Assembly (NCBI GenBank): GCA_964640725.1
Contig: CAZXIJ010000021.1
Span: 1 to 64,000 of the forward strand
DNA from: CALHVX01 sp964640725
GTDB taxonomy: Bacteria > Pseudomonadota > Gammaproteobacteria > Pseudomonadales > Azotimanducaceae
Length of the DNA: 64,000 nt
Direction of reading: 5' to 3'
The notes beneath the pieces are model-generated. The model saw nothing but the letters and a program-made list of their open reading frames with translations. It was not told the origin of the DNA and did no database searches. Position numbers and translations under genes: made by a program. Positions 19,309-28,104 of the stretch are shown in pieces (the stretch's first letter is position 1; the number at the start of each line of letters is the position of its first letter).

Positions 19309-20508
19309 ATGAACGCGCCCAGTACCCTGCGGGGCAGGTTTGGCGATCGCATACAGGTCAACGCTGTTCTCATCGTAGTCTGCTTTTGCGGGGTGCTCGC
19401 CCTCAGCTCCCAAAGCGCTGCCAGTTTTCCGACTTATATTCTCGCGCTGGCGATGCTGCTGAGCTTCACGCGCTGGAATGATGTCCTCCAGCTGGGGCAC
19501 AGCTGGATGATTCTGGCGGTTCTTGGCTATCTGGTCGCAACCTGTGCCTGGTCAGATGGTGCTTCGTGGTCTGCCACGCTGTCCATGGCCGGCAAAGGCC
19601 TGCTGGTTTTCTCGTTCGTGGTCGCCTTCGCCGAATGCCAGCTTCGCGGCCAGCTGCAACACTGGATGTGTCGGGCGATGGCGGTAGTGGGCTGCGTCGC
19701 GGCTTGCGCGACCATCGCCTACAACGTCGAGCACCCAACCAGCGATGGTCGGATCGATGGCCTCGGCCAATTGAGGAACGAGATTGTAGCCGCACTGGTG
19801 TTCGGGGTTGTCCTGTTGCTGGTGTTTGAGAGCTACCTGCGTAGCCGGGGGGTGCTCTGGCGTGGTCTGGTGGCGCTTGGCGTCCTGTCAATCACGACCC
19901 TTGTCTATCTGTCTGATTCTCGCAACGCCTGGTTTAGCGTCGCCTGCGGGCTGAGTGTTTTCGCCCTGGCGCATGTGATCAAGGATCGGATGCGTTTTGT
20001 CGCCAGTGTGGCTGCGGCGCTGGTGATCCTTGCCTCGCTCGTCCTGGCCCTGATGATTAACGAAGAAACCCGTCAAGTGGTTCTTCCGCGCGGGTTGAGC
20101 TTTCGGCCAGAAATCTGGTCAGCAACCTTTGCCGCGACCCTAGAGGCAGGACCCTGGTTCGGCGCCGGCATCCTGACTGACGATGACGTTCTGCTGGGCG
20201 AACAGCGTTATCTGCACGCTCATAGCCTCTACCTGTCGCTCTTCTTCCAAGGCGGTCTGCTGGCCCTGGGCCTGTTTGCTCTGTTGTCTGGCGCGACGGT
20301 GCGAGTGCTCCTCCAGCACTATCACGATTCCGATGCGAAGCTGGCCCTGGGGATCCTTGCGATTGCCTTTCCCGCCTATGTGCTGGACGGAAACGAGCTG
20401 CTGGACAAGATTGGCTGGACCTGGTTTCTCTATTGGATGCCGGTCGCCATCGCGCTTGGGCTCAGCTGGCATAGCCCCGCGAGCCGGCACTTTGCGGTTG
20501 ATCACTAG
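19309..20508 (+). CDS. O-antigen ligase / polymerase family membrane protein
   Basis: A polytopic inner-membrane protein of 399 residues with about ten hydrophobic segments. The periplasmic-loop signature of the Wzy_C/WaaL family is visible in the second half (DSRNAWFSVACGLSVFALA near the middle, HAHSLYLSLFFQGGLLALG later). WaaL enzymes transfer undecaprenyl-linked glycan to lipid A-core. With an ABC exporter in the same locus, a ligase role is likelier than polymerisation, but sequence alone does not settle it. Start chosen at ATG 19309 just before the first membrane segment; ATG 19267 is also in frame. It opens the glycan locus. Confidence 0.85.
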   Translation: MNAPSTLRGRFGDRIQVNAVLIVVCFCGVLALSSQSAASFPTYILALAMLLSFTRWNDVLQLGHSWMILAVLGYLVATCAWSDGASWSATLSMAGKGLLVFSFVVAFAECQLRGQLQHWMCRAMAVVGCVAACATIAYNVEHPTSDGRIDGLGQLRNEIVAALVFGVVLLLVFESYLRSRGVLWRGLVALGVLSITTLVYLSDSRNAWFSVACGLSVFALAHVIKDRMRFVASVAAALVILASLVLALMINEETRQVVLPRGLSFRPEIWSATFAATLEAGPWFGAGILTDDDVLLGEQRYLHAHSLYLSLFFQGGLLALGLFALLSGATVRVLLQHYHDSDAKLALGILAIAFPAYVLDGNELLDKIGWTWFLYWMPVAIALGLSWHSPASRHFAVDH

Positions 20509-20618
20509 GCCTCGATGCAGGCGTTCGCGTCCTCCGGCTCCGGAGCCTGAGCTTGCCGAGCCCGGTAGCATTGAGATGGTCTGTTTCGACATCTGATGAT
20601 CGGCAAAGCGCATGGCGC

Positions 20619-20624
20619 TATAAT
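20619..20624 (+). promoter_or_regulatory. Consensus -10 element upstream of the GT2/CMP-sugar operon
   Basis: A perfect TATAAT lies about 136 nt before the GT2 start in a 251-nt gene-free spacer (20509-20759). No good -35 is visible at 16-18 nt, so the assignment is tentative. It would drive the overlapping set of four genes 20760-24014. Confidence 0.4.
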
Positions 20625-20759
20625 GACCGGCGGATGGTTCGGATCAGGCTTTGTTGGGGCCGTTTCATTGGAAGAAGGCAGCGCAACGAACCTTAGCGGG
20701 TCCCTGTTGGGATTGAACCGAGCGGTCCATCGGCTGTGCAAGCAGCCTGGGATCTGCGT

Positions 20760-21680
20760 GTGATTGTCAGCGTCGTCATTCGCACCCTGAACGAACAGAC
20801 CTATCTCGCCGAACTGCTCGGTGCTATCGAAGCTCAGGAACTCCCGGCACGGTGGCAACTCGAAGTAGTGGTCGTGGACTCTGGCTCGACGGACGCGACC
20901 CTGAAAATCGCCGAGCGATTTGGAAGCCGGGTGACCCATATTGCCAAGGAAGAGTTCTCCTTTGGTCGCTCCCTGAACCGTGGCTGTGAGTTTGCTCGCG
21001 GCAGCATCCTTGTGTTCATCAGCGGCCATTGCGTCCCGGTGGGGCCGCATTGGCTCGTGGCGCTGGTCAAGCCTCTGGAAGATAACGCATGCAGCTATAG
21101 TTACGGACGCCAGATTGGCGGCGGGCCGACGAAGTTCTCAGAGGGTCGGGTGTTCCTGAAGTATTTTCCGCCGACAAGCATGTTGCCCCAGGAAGGCTTT
21201 TTCGCAAACAACGCAAACGCGGCGATCAGACGATCAGAATGGCAGGCTCTGCTTTTCGATGAGACGCTCACGGGGCTGGAAGACATGCATCTGGCAAAGC
21301 GCCTCGTCGAAAGCGGTGGCGAGGTCGGATACGTTGCGGAAGCTGCGGTCCACCACATACACGACGAAACCTGGGCGCAGGTTCGCAATCGCTACGAGCG
21401 GGAAGGTGCGGCGCTGGTTGAGATCATGCCTGAGGCTGGGCTCAGCTTTTTGGACTTTCTCGAGTGCACTGCACGCAGCATCGCCAAAGATAGCTACGCA
21501 GCGTTGCGTGAGGGAGCGCTGCTTCGGGAGCTGCCCGGAATCGTGATGTTCAGAACGGTACAGTATTGGGGGTCATATCGCGGCACCAGCTACGCTCGAA
21601 TGGTGGCGTCGATGCGACGCAAAGCTTACTTTCACCCCGATCGACAGTTCGAGAAAAAGGCAGGACACTCCGGCTCATGA
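20760..21680 (+). CDS. Family 2 glycosyltransferase
   Basis: A cytoplasmic GT-A-fold transferase (about 306 residues). It begins VIVSVVIRTLNEQTYLAELL, contains VVVDSGSTDATL and the FISGHCVPVGPHWL region, and later ANAAIRRSEW with LTGLEDMHLAKRL (an ED acid motif). Donor and acceptor cannot be read from sequence. The start is GTG 20760; an upstream in-frame GTG at 20736 is less like the family N-terminus. The stop overlaps the next gene as ATGA, making it the first of four tightly overlapped genes (GT2, CMP-sugar synthase, dehydrogenase, SDR). Confidence 0.88.
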   Translation: MIVSVVIRTLNEQTYLAELLGAIEAQELPARWQLEVVVVDSGSTDATLKIAERFGSRVTHIAKEEFSFGRSLNRGCEFARGSILVFISGHCVPVGPHWLVALVKPLEDNACSYSYGRQIGGGPTKFSEGRVFLKYFPPTSMLPQEGFFANNANAAIRRSEWQALLFDETLTGLEDMHLAKRLVESGGEVGYVAEAAVHHIHDETWAQVRNRYEREGAALVEIMPEAGLSFLDFLECTARSIAKDSYAALREGALLRELPGIVMFRTVQYWGSYRGTSYARMVASMRRKAYFHPDRQFEKKAGHSGS

Positions 21681-22354
21681 AACTGACAGCCCTGGTTCCC
21701 ATGAAGGCGAACAGTTCTCGTGTGCCCGGCAAGAATTTTCGATCGATCGCTGGCAAGCCCCTGTTTCACTGGGTCGTTGAGGCCTTGGCCGAATCCGGGG
21801 CGGTGAGCAATATCGTCATCAATACCGACGCTCGGGCACTCATCGAGGAGGCCGGCTTGCCGGATGTGAGCATCCCGATTCTGCTTCGCGATCGGCCGGA
21901 GGCTCTTTGCGGCGACGATGTCAGCATGAATCTGGTGATCGGCAACGATCTCGAGAACCTCCAGGCCAGCCACTATCTGATGACGCACACAACGAACCCG
22001 CTGATCAGTGCCGATACCTTCGCGCGAGCAGGTGTCGCGTACAAAACCGGTCTGGCGGGCGGCAGTGATTCGCTGTTCTCCGTTAATCGTTTTCAAACGC
22101 GCTTCTATCGGTCTGATGGCTCGGCGATCAATCACGATCCGGCAAATCTCATTCCCACCCAGGATCTTGAGCCCTGGTACGAGGAAAACTCCTGCCTCTA
22201 TCTGTTCAGTCGGGAGTCCTTTGAGCTGAGCGGCGCACGCATTGGTGCCCGGCCGGCGCTGTTTGAAACCCCGCCGCTTGAATCCAGCGATATCGATGAG
22301 ATTCACGACTGGCAACTTGCAGAAATTTTGCTGCAGCATCGAGCGTCCCTATGA
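21677..22354 (+). CDS. Acylneuraminate cytidylyltransferase family protein (CMP-sugar synthetase)
   Basis: A 225-residue enzyme of the NeuA/KdsB/PseF/LegF superfamily, which transfers CMP from CTP to a keto-sugar acid. The CTP-binding N-terminus reads LVPMKANSSRVPGKNFR (residues 6-22), followed by GKPLFHWV. INTDA, LRDRPE and the C-terminal ESSDIDEIHDW are typical. The substrate is unknown: no nonulosonate synthase (NeuB/PseI/LegI) is encoded in the window. It overlaps its neighbours by 4 nt on both sides, so it should be made together with the dehydrogenase and SDR. Three DUF115/GT42-like proteins elsewhere in the locus are plausible users of its product. Confidence 0.88.
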   Translation: MKLTALVPMKANSSRVPGKNFRSIAGKPLFHWVVEALAESGAVSNIVINTDARALIEEAGLPDVSIPILLRDRPEALCGDDVSMNLVIGNDLENLQASHYLMTHTTNPLISADTFARAGVAYKTGLAGGSDSLFSVNRFQTRFYRSDGSAINHDPANLIPTQDLEPWYEENSCLYLFSRESFELSGARIGARPALFETPPLESSDIDEIHDWQLAEILLQHRASL

Positions 22355-23280
22355 AAATCCTGGTGACCTGTCCCCCGATGCTTGCGCAAATGGAGGCGCT
22401 ACGGCCTGAGTTCGAGCGGCGCGGCTGGCAATTTACGGCCCCAACGGTGTTGCAAACCCTGTCCGTCGAAGCGCTCTGCGCGCTGGTCCCGGAGCACGAC
22501 GGCTGGATCATCGGCGATGATCCAGCGAATGCGCAGGTGGTCGAGGCTGGCGCTGCCGGATCCCTCAAGGCAGCCATCAAGTGGGGCATCGGAACAGACA
22601 ACGTCGATTTTGAAGCGTTCGGGAAAGCGAATATTCCGGTAACGAACACGCCAGGCATGTTCGACGACGAAGTTGCCGATATCGCGTTGGGCTATCTGAT
22701 CGGATTGGCTCGGCAAACCTTTGAGATCCACGAATCCGTGAAACGGGGCGAGTGGCCAAAGCCCGCCGGTACGTCCCTGGCCGGCAAGACGCTGGCGCTG
22801 GTGGGGTATGGCGATATAGGCGCAGCTTTTGCCCGGCGGGCCCTGGCCTGTGGGCTAAAGCTGAATGTGTACGATCCCCGTTTTCCCCCGGGCACTGATC
22901 AGACGTCCGCTGGGCTCAAGTTTTTGGCTTGGCCCCAGCAGCTCGAAGCGTGCGATTTCGTCTGCTTTACCTGTGCGCTCACCAAGTCCAGTTTTCATAT
23001 GCTGAACGCCGAGACGATTCAGGCCTGTAAGGCCGGGGTTCGAGTGATTAATGTGGCTCGGGGCCCTCTCATCGACGAGCCGGCGCTGGCTGAGGCGCTG
23101 CGAACCGGGCACGTCGATTCGGTCGCTCTGGACGTTTTTGAGGATGAGCCGCTGCCCATGACGAGCGCGCTGCGGGACAACCCGAGAAACATCTTCGGGT
23201 CTCACAACGCGTCCAATACTCATGAAGCGGTCATGCGAACCAGTTTGCGCGCCATGAGCTTGCTCGAGAACGCTTTGTGA
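22351..23280 (+). CDS. D-2-hydroxyacid dehydrogenase (phosphoglycerate dehydrogenase-like)
   Basis: A 309-residue NAD(P)-dependent D-isomer-specific dehydrogenase. The Rossmann motif LVGYGDIGAAFARRA lies mid-protein, and the catalytic Arg (NVARGPLIDE), Glu (LDVFEDEP) and His (GSHNAS) are all present, so it should be active. It is unlikely to be the housekeeping SerA, as there is no C-terminal ACT domain and it sits between a CMP-sugar synthetase and an SDR with 4-nt overlaps. It probably acts on a 2-keto or 2-hydroxy acid sugar or sugar precursor; the substrate is unknown. Confidence 0.88.
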   Translation: MKILVTCPPMLAQMEALRPEFERRGWQFTAPTVLQTLSVEALCALVPEHDGWIIGDDPANAQVVEAGAAGSLKAAIKWGIGTDNVDFEAFGKANIPVTNTPGMFDDEVADIALGYLIGLARQTFEIHESVKRGEWPKPAGTSLAGKTLALVGYGDIGAAFARRALACGLKLNVYDPRFPPGTDQTSAGLKFLAWPQQLEACDFVCFTCALTKSSFHMLNAETIQACKAGVRVINVARGPLIDEPALAEALRTGHVDSVALDVFEDEPLPMTSALRDNPRNIFGSHNASNTHEAVMRTSLRAMSLLENAL

Positions 23281-24014
23281 GTGCGCGAGTCGTTGTGGTG
23301 ACCGGACACCTGGGCGGCCTCGGCTCATCGCTGGTGGAGTGTTTCGAGAGCGCCGGCTATCGGGTTGTGGGCATAGACCGCATGGCGCGATCCAGCAATG
23401 CCAGCGAGCAGATTGTCTTCGATGTTTCTACCATTGTCGCTGCCGAAGAGCGTGCCCGGCTGAAGGAGATGCTTGATCAAGCCATCGGCAGCGATGAAGT
23501 CTTTGCGCTGGTCAACAACGCTGCGACCCAGCACATTGGCGATATGCGAACGCTGTCTCCGGATCTGTATATGGAGTCATTTGTCACCAATGCGCTGGCG
23601 CCCATGTTGCTCGCCAGAATCCTGCATGACCGGTTGCAGGAAACGCACGGTGCGGTGATCAATATTGGAAGTGTGCATACCTCGCTGACAAAGCGTGGCT
23701 TTTCTCCGTACTCGATATCGAAGTCCGCGATGGCTGGTGTGACCCGGGCGATGGCTGTGGAATTCGGACGTACGCTACGCATACTTGAAATGCGGCCAGC
23801 CGCGATCTCGACACCGATGCTGGAGGCTGGGTTCGAGGGCAAGCAGGAAAGCCGCAACCTGCTGGATAGCGTGCATCCTTCCGGCGCCATAGGCGCTTCC
23901 GATGACGTGGCTGCGATTGTGCGCTCAATGGTAGAAATCGAGATTGCCTACATCAACGGCTGCGTTTTGAATGTTGACGGCGGTGTGTCGCACCGGCTGC
24001 ATGATCCGGAGTAG
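23277..24014 (+). CDS. Short-chain dehydrogenase/reductase
   Basis: A classical SDR of 245 residues: the cofactor motif TGHLGGLGSS (residues 9-18), NNAATQ, and the catalytic Ser with YSISK (Tyr-x-x-x-Lys), ending in the usual NVDGGVSH. GTG start overlapping the previous stop as GTGA. In Campylobacter-type nonulosonate loci an SDR (PtmA) accompanies the CMP-sugar synthetase (PtmB); a similar role here is inference. Last gene of the four-gene overlapped set. Confidence 0.88.
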   Translation: MSARVVVVTGHLGGLGSSLVECFESAGYRVVGIDRMARSSNASEQIVFDVSTIVAAEERARLKEMLDQAIGSDEVFALVNNAATQHIGDMRTLSPDLYMESFVTNALAPMLLARILHDRLQETHGAVINIGSVHTSLTKRGFSPYSISKSAMAGVTRAMAVEFGRTLRILEMRPAAISTPMLEAGFEGKQESRNLLDSVHPSGAIGASDDVAAIVRSMVEIEIAYINGCVLNVDGGVSHRLHDPE

Positions 24015-24077
24015 TCATGGGTTCGAAGCGACAAGAGCGCCGCGGTGCTCGCTGCCATTGCACAGGCGTAACTCGCC

Positions 24078-24962
24078 TTGCTTAGAAACCTCGCAGACGA
24101 ACTCCGCCTGAAGCTCACCATCAGCAAGCTTCCGCTGAGAAGTCCCATCTTCTTGCCGACCTCTGCTTTTCCCAAAAAGGATGCCCTCGCGGGGCTGAAG
24201 CGAGTGAAGGCAATCTACGATCACCGCCTGCACACCACCTATGCCGAGCGGCTTAGGTCGATCCGGTCCCGGCACGCCGGGTCCGACCGCTGCTTTGTGG
24301 TTGGCAACGGTCCCAGCCTGAACAAGATGAACCTCGAGAACCTCAAAGGCGAGGTGACCTTTTGCGTGAACAGCTTTTTCCTGAAGTCCGCGCAGCTATC
24401 GTGGATGCCAACCTTCTATGTGGTCGAGGACCACCTGGTGGCAGAGGATCGGCGCGAGGAGCTTGCATCTCTTCAGGGGACGACCAAACTCTTTCCCGCC
24501 AATCTTGCCTATTGTCTTCCGGAGGCGGACGACACCATTTTCTTTAATCATCGTCCGCGCAAGAGTTTTCCGGATGGATTTGACTTTTCTCTTCAGGCGG
24601 ACCAGATCACATACACTGGATGTACGGTGACGTTCACCTGCCTCCAGCTTGCCGCGTATTTTGGATTCAAGGCCATTTATCTGATCGGTGTTGATGCTGA
24701 CTACGCGATGCCGAAGGATGCACAAGTGAGTACGGATTACGGGGTAAGCGTGATCGATATGGATTCCGATGACCCGAATCATTTTGATAGCGACTATTTC
24801 GGCAAAGGCTATCGATGGCACGATCCGCAGGTCGAAAAAATGCTGGGCGCCTACAGCGAAGCCAGAGACGTGTCGCAGGAATGCGACTTTGATATCTACA
24901 ACGCGGGTATCGGGGGAAAGTTGGAAGTATTCGAGCGGGTCGACTTCGAAGCGCTTTTCTAG
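24078..24962 (+). CDS. DUF115 / GT42-like protein, copy 1 (putative CMP-sugar-dependent transferase)
   Basis: 294 residues from TTG 24078; an in-frame TAA lies 7 nt upstream, so no earlier start exists. The motif VVGNGPSLNKMNLE (residues 74-87) followed by VTFCVNSFFL, then the GCTVTFTCLQLAAYFGF block with YLIGVDADY, and DDPNHFDSDYF resemble the sialyltransferase GT42 fold (nucleotide-binding GNGPSL, catalytic His in the NHF segment). Databases usually call such proteins 6-hydroxymethylpterin kinase MptE-like (DUF115), a family shared with Maf flagellin glycosyltransferases. Two paralogues are at 34792 and 42406. Noticeably less GC-rich than the housekeeping genes. Confidence 0.8.
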   Translation: MLRNLADELRLKLTISKLPLRSPIFLPTSAFPKKDALAGLKRVKAIYDHRLHTTYAERLRSIRSRHAGSDRCFVVGNGPSLNKMNLENLKGEVTFCVNSFFLKSAQLSWMPTFYVVEDHLVAEDRREELASLQGTTKLFPANLAYCLPEADDTIFFNHRPRKSFPDGFDFSLQADQITYTGCTVTFTCLQLAAYFGFKAIYLIGVDADYAMPKDAQVSTDYGVSVIDMDSDDPNHFDSDYFGKGYRWHDPQVEKMLGAYSEARDVSQECDFDIYNAGIGGKLEVFERVDFEALF

Positions 24963-24974
24963 CGCGACGTTTGC

Positions 24975-26966
24975 ATGGACGAGGGCACACATCCCAGGCT
25001 GCTGATTGTCGACATGACTGTCGCAGGAAACGGCACAGCGACCGGCGAGCTGAAAGAAACGCTGCTGGAAGATTGGCCGAAAGAACGAATGATGTTCGTC
25101 TTCGGGGACGGCCCGGGACGCCTTGCTGCAAGAGTTGGCAGCGAGCCGTCAGCGCCCGTGCGAAAGATCGACTCGATCAACAATCTTCTGGCTCGCTTCG
25201 CGCCAGATTGCATTTTGTATCGGCCCCTTCCTGATCACCAGCGCCTTCACCAATTTGCGATGTCGCTCATCCAGTCCAAGCCTGTCCCGCTGGTGACCTG
25301 GGTCATGGACGATTGGCCGGAAAGGCTCGCTCGCGAGGATTCGGAAAAGTCCGTCGAAATGAAAGCGGATCTCGAATGGCTGTTTGCGAGGTCTCATTCG
25401 AGGCTGTGCATCAGCAAAAACATGCAGCGCGCGTACGAGGGTCGCTACCAGCAGACCTTTGTGCCTATCGCGAACGGCGTTCGCCCCCAGGACTGGGCGT
25501 CGGTGCCGCGTGAGATTGGCGACTCTTTTGTGGTCAGGTATGCGGGCTCGCTTGCTGACAATATGACCCTGCACAGCGTGTTGCGTGTGGCTGCGGCGAT
25601 CGAACAGCTGTCGTCCTCAGGGCGCGCTATCCGATTTCAGATCAACACCCGAAGCGTTTGGTCGCAGCGCCATGGCCATCTGTTTGGTGAGTTCCGGTCG
25701 TGCGAGATATCGACTGAGAACTTCAGCACAGTCGACTACCGAAAGTTTCTGCAAACAGCGGACCTCCTGGTTATCGCCTACAACTTCGATCAGCGTTCCG
25801 TCGGCTATGTCCGACACTCTTTGGCGAACAAGCTGCCGGAATGTCTTGCATCCGGCGCGGCGCTTCTGGCACACGGGCCAGCGGAAGTCGCTACAATCGA
25901 GTACCTTGCCGAAAACATGCCCGAAGTCGTTGTCTGTGTGCCGCAGATCGATGCGCTCGTAGAGTGGGTTGGCGAAATTTTCGAATCCGAGAAGGCTCGT
26001 CAGATGCATATAGATAAAGCGCGCGGCCTTGCGTTTGCGAAGTTCAATCTGGCAGATCAGAAGGGCAGATTGACGCGTTGCCTGATTGAAGCCTCGGAGC
26101 AACCCTACGATAAAGAGGTCCGCCGGGCGTCCAGAGCCCAGCATGTTCAGGTTGAAGAAAGTGCGGTTGCGATGCGGTTATTGCAGGATGTGCCAGCCGA
26201 TGGCGCGGTGATGTTCGATGTTGGCGCGCACTACGGATCGTCGCTGCTGCCGTTTGCGGAGTTGGGTTGGCAGGTGATTGCGTTCGAGCCTGATGTCCGG
26301 AACCGGGAGGTGCTGCAGGCGAAGGTCGGGGGGTTCGATAACGTGCGGATAGACCCGCTGGCGATTGGTGCCGTTGCGGAGCATGGCCGGGTTTTCTATA
26401 CCAGTGATGTGAGCAGCGGCATCAAAAGTCTGCTCCCGTTTCATGAGTCGCATACGGAGAGCCATGAGGTTGATGTCACCACGATCGAAAAGGCGATGGC
26501 GTTCCACAAGGTTGCGCATATCGACTTTCTGAAGATCGATGTAGAAGGTTTCGATCTCAATGTGCTCCAGGGCGTACCCTGGGACCGTGTCCACCCTCGG
26601 GTTGTGCTGTGCGAGTTTGAAGATCAGAAAACACTGAGACTGGGTCATAACTGGAATGCTGTGGCCGAGTATCTGACTGCCAGGAACTATCAGGTTTGGG
26701 TCAGCGAATGGCATCCGATCGAGGAGTACGGCAAGACTCACGACTGGTGTTCCATGCGACAGTATCCGTGCGAGTTAAACAGCCAGGACGCATGGGGTAA
26801 CCTGATTGCCCTGGACAAGCCCATTGACCATGGGCAGATGGCGGATGCGCTTGACTCTGTGCTGGCAGAGAGGGCGAGAAAGCTCGAAAACCGACCTTCG
26901 CCCCTGCGTCGACGCTTGTCCTCGCTCTACAGGAACCTTCGTTCACGGCTAGGCCTTACCGCGTAA
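24975..26966 (+). CDS. Glycosyltransferase - FkbM methyltransferase fusion protein
   Basis: 663 residues. The N-terminal half (about 1-375) resembles GT-B/GT4 transferases: ISKNMQRAYEGRY, PIANGVRPQDW, VRYAGSLADNMTL and YVRHSLANKLPECLASGAALLAHGP. The C-terminal part (about 395-600) is an FkbM-type SAM methyltransferase: MFDVGAHYGSSLLPFAELGW, AFEPDVRN, and the family signature FLKIDVEGFDLNVLQGV. So one chain may add a sugar and O-methylate a sugar hydroxyl. Twelve nt separate it from the preceding DUF115 gene. Donor and methylation site are unknown. Confidence 0.85.
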   Translation: MDEGTHPRLLIVDMTVAGNGTATGELKETLLEDWPKERMMFVFGDGPGRLAARVGSEPSAPVRKIDSINNLLARFAPDCILYRPLPDHQRLHQFAMSLIQSKPVPLVTWVMDDWPERLAREDSEKSVEMKADLEWLFARSHSRLCISKNMQRAYEGRYQQTFVPIANGVRPQDWASVPREIGDSFVVRYAGSLADNMTLHSVLRVAAAIEQLSSSGRAIRFQINTRSVWSQRHGHLFGEFRSCEISTENFSTVDYRKFLQTADLLVIAYNFDQRSVGYVRHSLANKLPECLASGAALLAHGPAEVATIEYLAENMPEVVVCVPQIDALVEWVGEIFESEKARQMHIDKARGLAFAKFNLADQKGRLTRCLIEASEQPYDKEVRRASRAQHVQVEESAVAMRLLQDVPADGAVMFDVGAHYGSSLLPFAELGWQVIAFEPDVRNREVLQAKVGGFDNVRIDPLAIGAVAEHGRVFYTSDVSSGIKSLLPFHESHTESHEVDVTTIEKAMAFHKVAHIDFLKIDVEGFDLNVLQGVPWDRVHPRVVLCEFEDQKTLRLGHNWNAVAEYLTARNYQVWVSEWHPIEEYGKTHDWCSMRQYPCELNSQDAWGNLIALDKPIDHGQMADALDSVLAERARKLENRPSPLRRRLSSLYRNLRSRLGLTA

Positions 26967-26971
26967 ATCAT

Positions 26972-28078
26972 ATGAGCAAGCACAAAGCACCATCCGCATT
27001 CGCGACGGCCTATCGGTTTTCCCTGCTGGGAAGCCTTGCCTCGTTGCTGTGCGTCATGTTCCTGGCGTTGTCCTACCTGGGATTCATTCCCGGCCGGGGA
27101 GACGGTCTGGTCGGGATTGCCTTGTCGGCCGCTGCGCTGGTTTCAATCATGCTGGCGGTTAACGCAATTTGGATTAACCGGCTAGGTTGGCAGACAACGA
27201 CGTTTCTGGAGCAGTCAGGCGTTGGTCTGGAGCACGCAAAAGCATCCATTGAATCCCTGGCCGTTAAAGCGCAGGCGCTGGAGCAGGCCCTCGAAGAAAA
27301 AGGCGGGCAGCTGAGCGCCAGATTGAACTCTGCTGACGAGTCTATAGACGCGTTGTATGAATCGATGGCAGTCGGGCGGTTGGCCGATGTCGAGCATATC
27401 GCAATCTCCGCCGCCCTCATGGCCGCATCGCCGGCGGTGCAGTCGCAATCTGTGCACCTGCCGGCCTCGCAGCATGGGCACGCGTTGCTGATCCGGGAGC
27501 TCTTTGTCGACAGTGCCAACAACGAAATACTCCCGCCTGAAGCGAACGTTCATTTGCTCGAGATCGGCACAACCAGAGAGCGCTGGTGGCCCCAGATGTC
27601 AACGCATCGGCTCGCTTCCGTATGCCGAGCGCTTCACCTGAAAATGCTGACCGTCGATGTCGATCCGGTCGGAGTCGATGCCGTTCAAGATATCGAGGCG
27701 CACTATCCGGATGTCGTAACAGCTGCAACGGAGCGCGGCGAGGTGCTTCTGGAAAACTGGGAAGGCGCGCTGCCGCCCTACATCTATCTTGACGGCTATG
27801 ACTTCGATCACCCGGGACATTCGCAGGAACGACAAGAGCGTTACCTGGAGCTGCAAGGCAAAAAGATCTCAGACGAGTCCTGCTGGGAAATGCATCGGCG
27901 TTGCGCGGTCGCCTTTATCGAAAAGTGCAGTCGCGGGGGCAAGGTTGTTTTTGACGATGCGTTCTATGACGGCAAGCATTGGTCTGGCAAGGGGAAGACG
28001 GCGATCCCGCTCATGCTGGACAACGGTTTTGAAATCGTCTCCGCGACGCAGGCAACGGTGCTGCTGCAGAAAACCTAG
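26972..28078 (+). CDS. Membrane-anchored protein with C-terminal methyltransferase-like domain
   Basis: 368 residues. Two transmembrane helices lie near the N-terminus (about 14-32 and 45-65). A probable coiled coil follows (about 75-125, rich in Glu/Ala/Leu). The C-terminal domain (about 180-368) looks like a class I SAM-dependent enzyme: HLLEIGTTRERWW, TVDVDPVG, the acidic YIYLDGYDFDHPG and KVVFDDAFYDG. A weak canonical SAM motif leaves the activity open. It starts 5 nt after the GT-FkbM fusion gene, in the same transcript. The coiled coil might organise a membrane-bound assembly complex, which is inference. Confidence 0.7.
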   Translation: MSKHKAPSAFATAYRFSLLGSLASLLCVMFLALSYLGFIPGRGDGLVGIALSAAALVSIMLAVNAIWINRLGWQTTTFLEQSGVGLEHAKASIESLAVKAQALEQALEEKGGQLSARLNSADESIDALYESMAVGRLADVEHIAISAALMAASPAVQSQSVHLPASQHGHALLIRELFVDSANNEILPPEANVHLLEIGTTRERWWPQMSTHRLASVCRALHLKMLTVDVDPVGVDAVQDIEAHYPDVVTAATERGEVLLENWEGALPPYIYLDGYDFDHPGHSQERQERYLELQGKKISDESCWEMHRRCAVAFIEKCSRGGKVVFDDAFYDGKHWSGKGKTAIPLMLDNGFEIVSATQATVLLQKT

Positions 28079-28104
28079 CCGCAGAGGGTTGCAGGATCTG
28101 GCCG

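Noticed and set aside
24017..24071. A tiny ORF (ATG 24017 to TAA 24071) between the SDR and DUF115 genes
   Set aside because: 18 codons, Arg/Cys-rich, no ribosome site and no resemblance to anything; probably spacer.
24078..24962. 6-hydroxymethylpterin diphosphokinase, the usual database name for DUF115 proteins
   Set aside because: Context is glycan synthesis, folate genes are elsewhere (folB), and the motifs fit a GT42/Maf-type transferase better.
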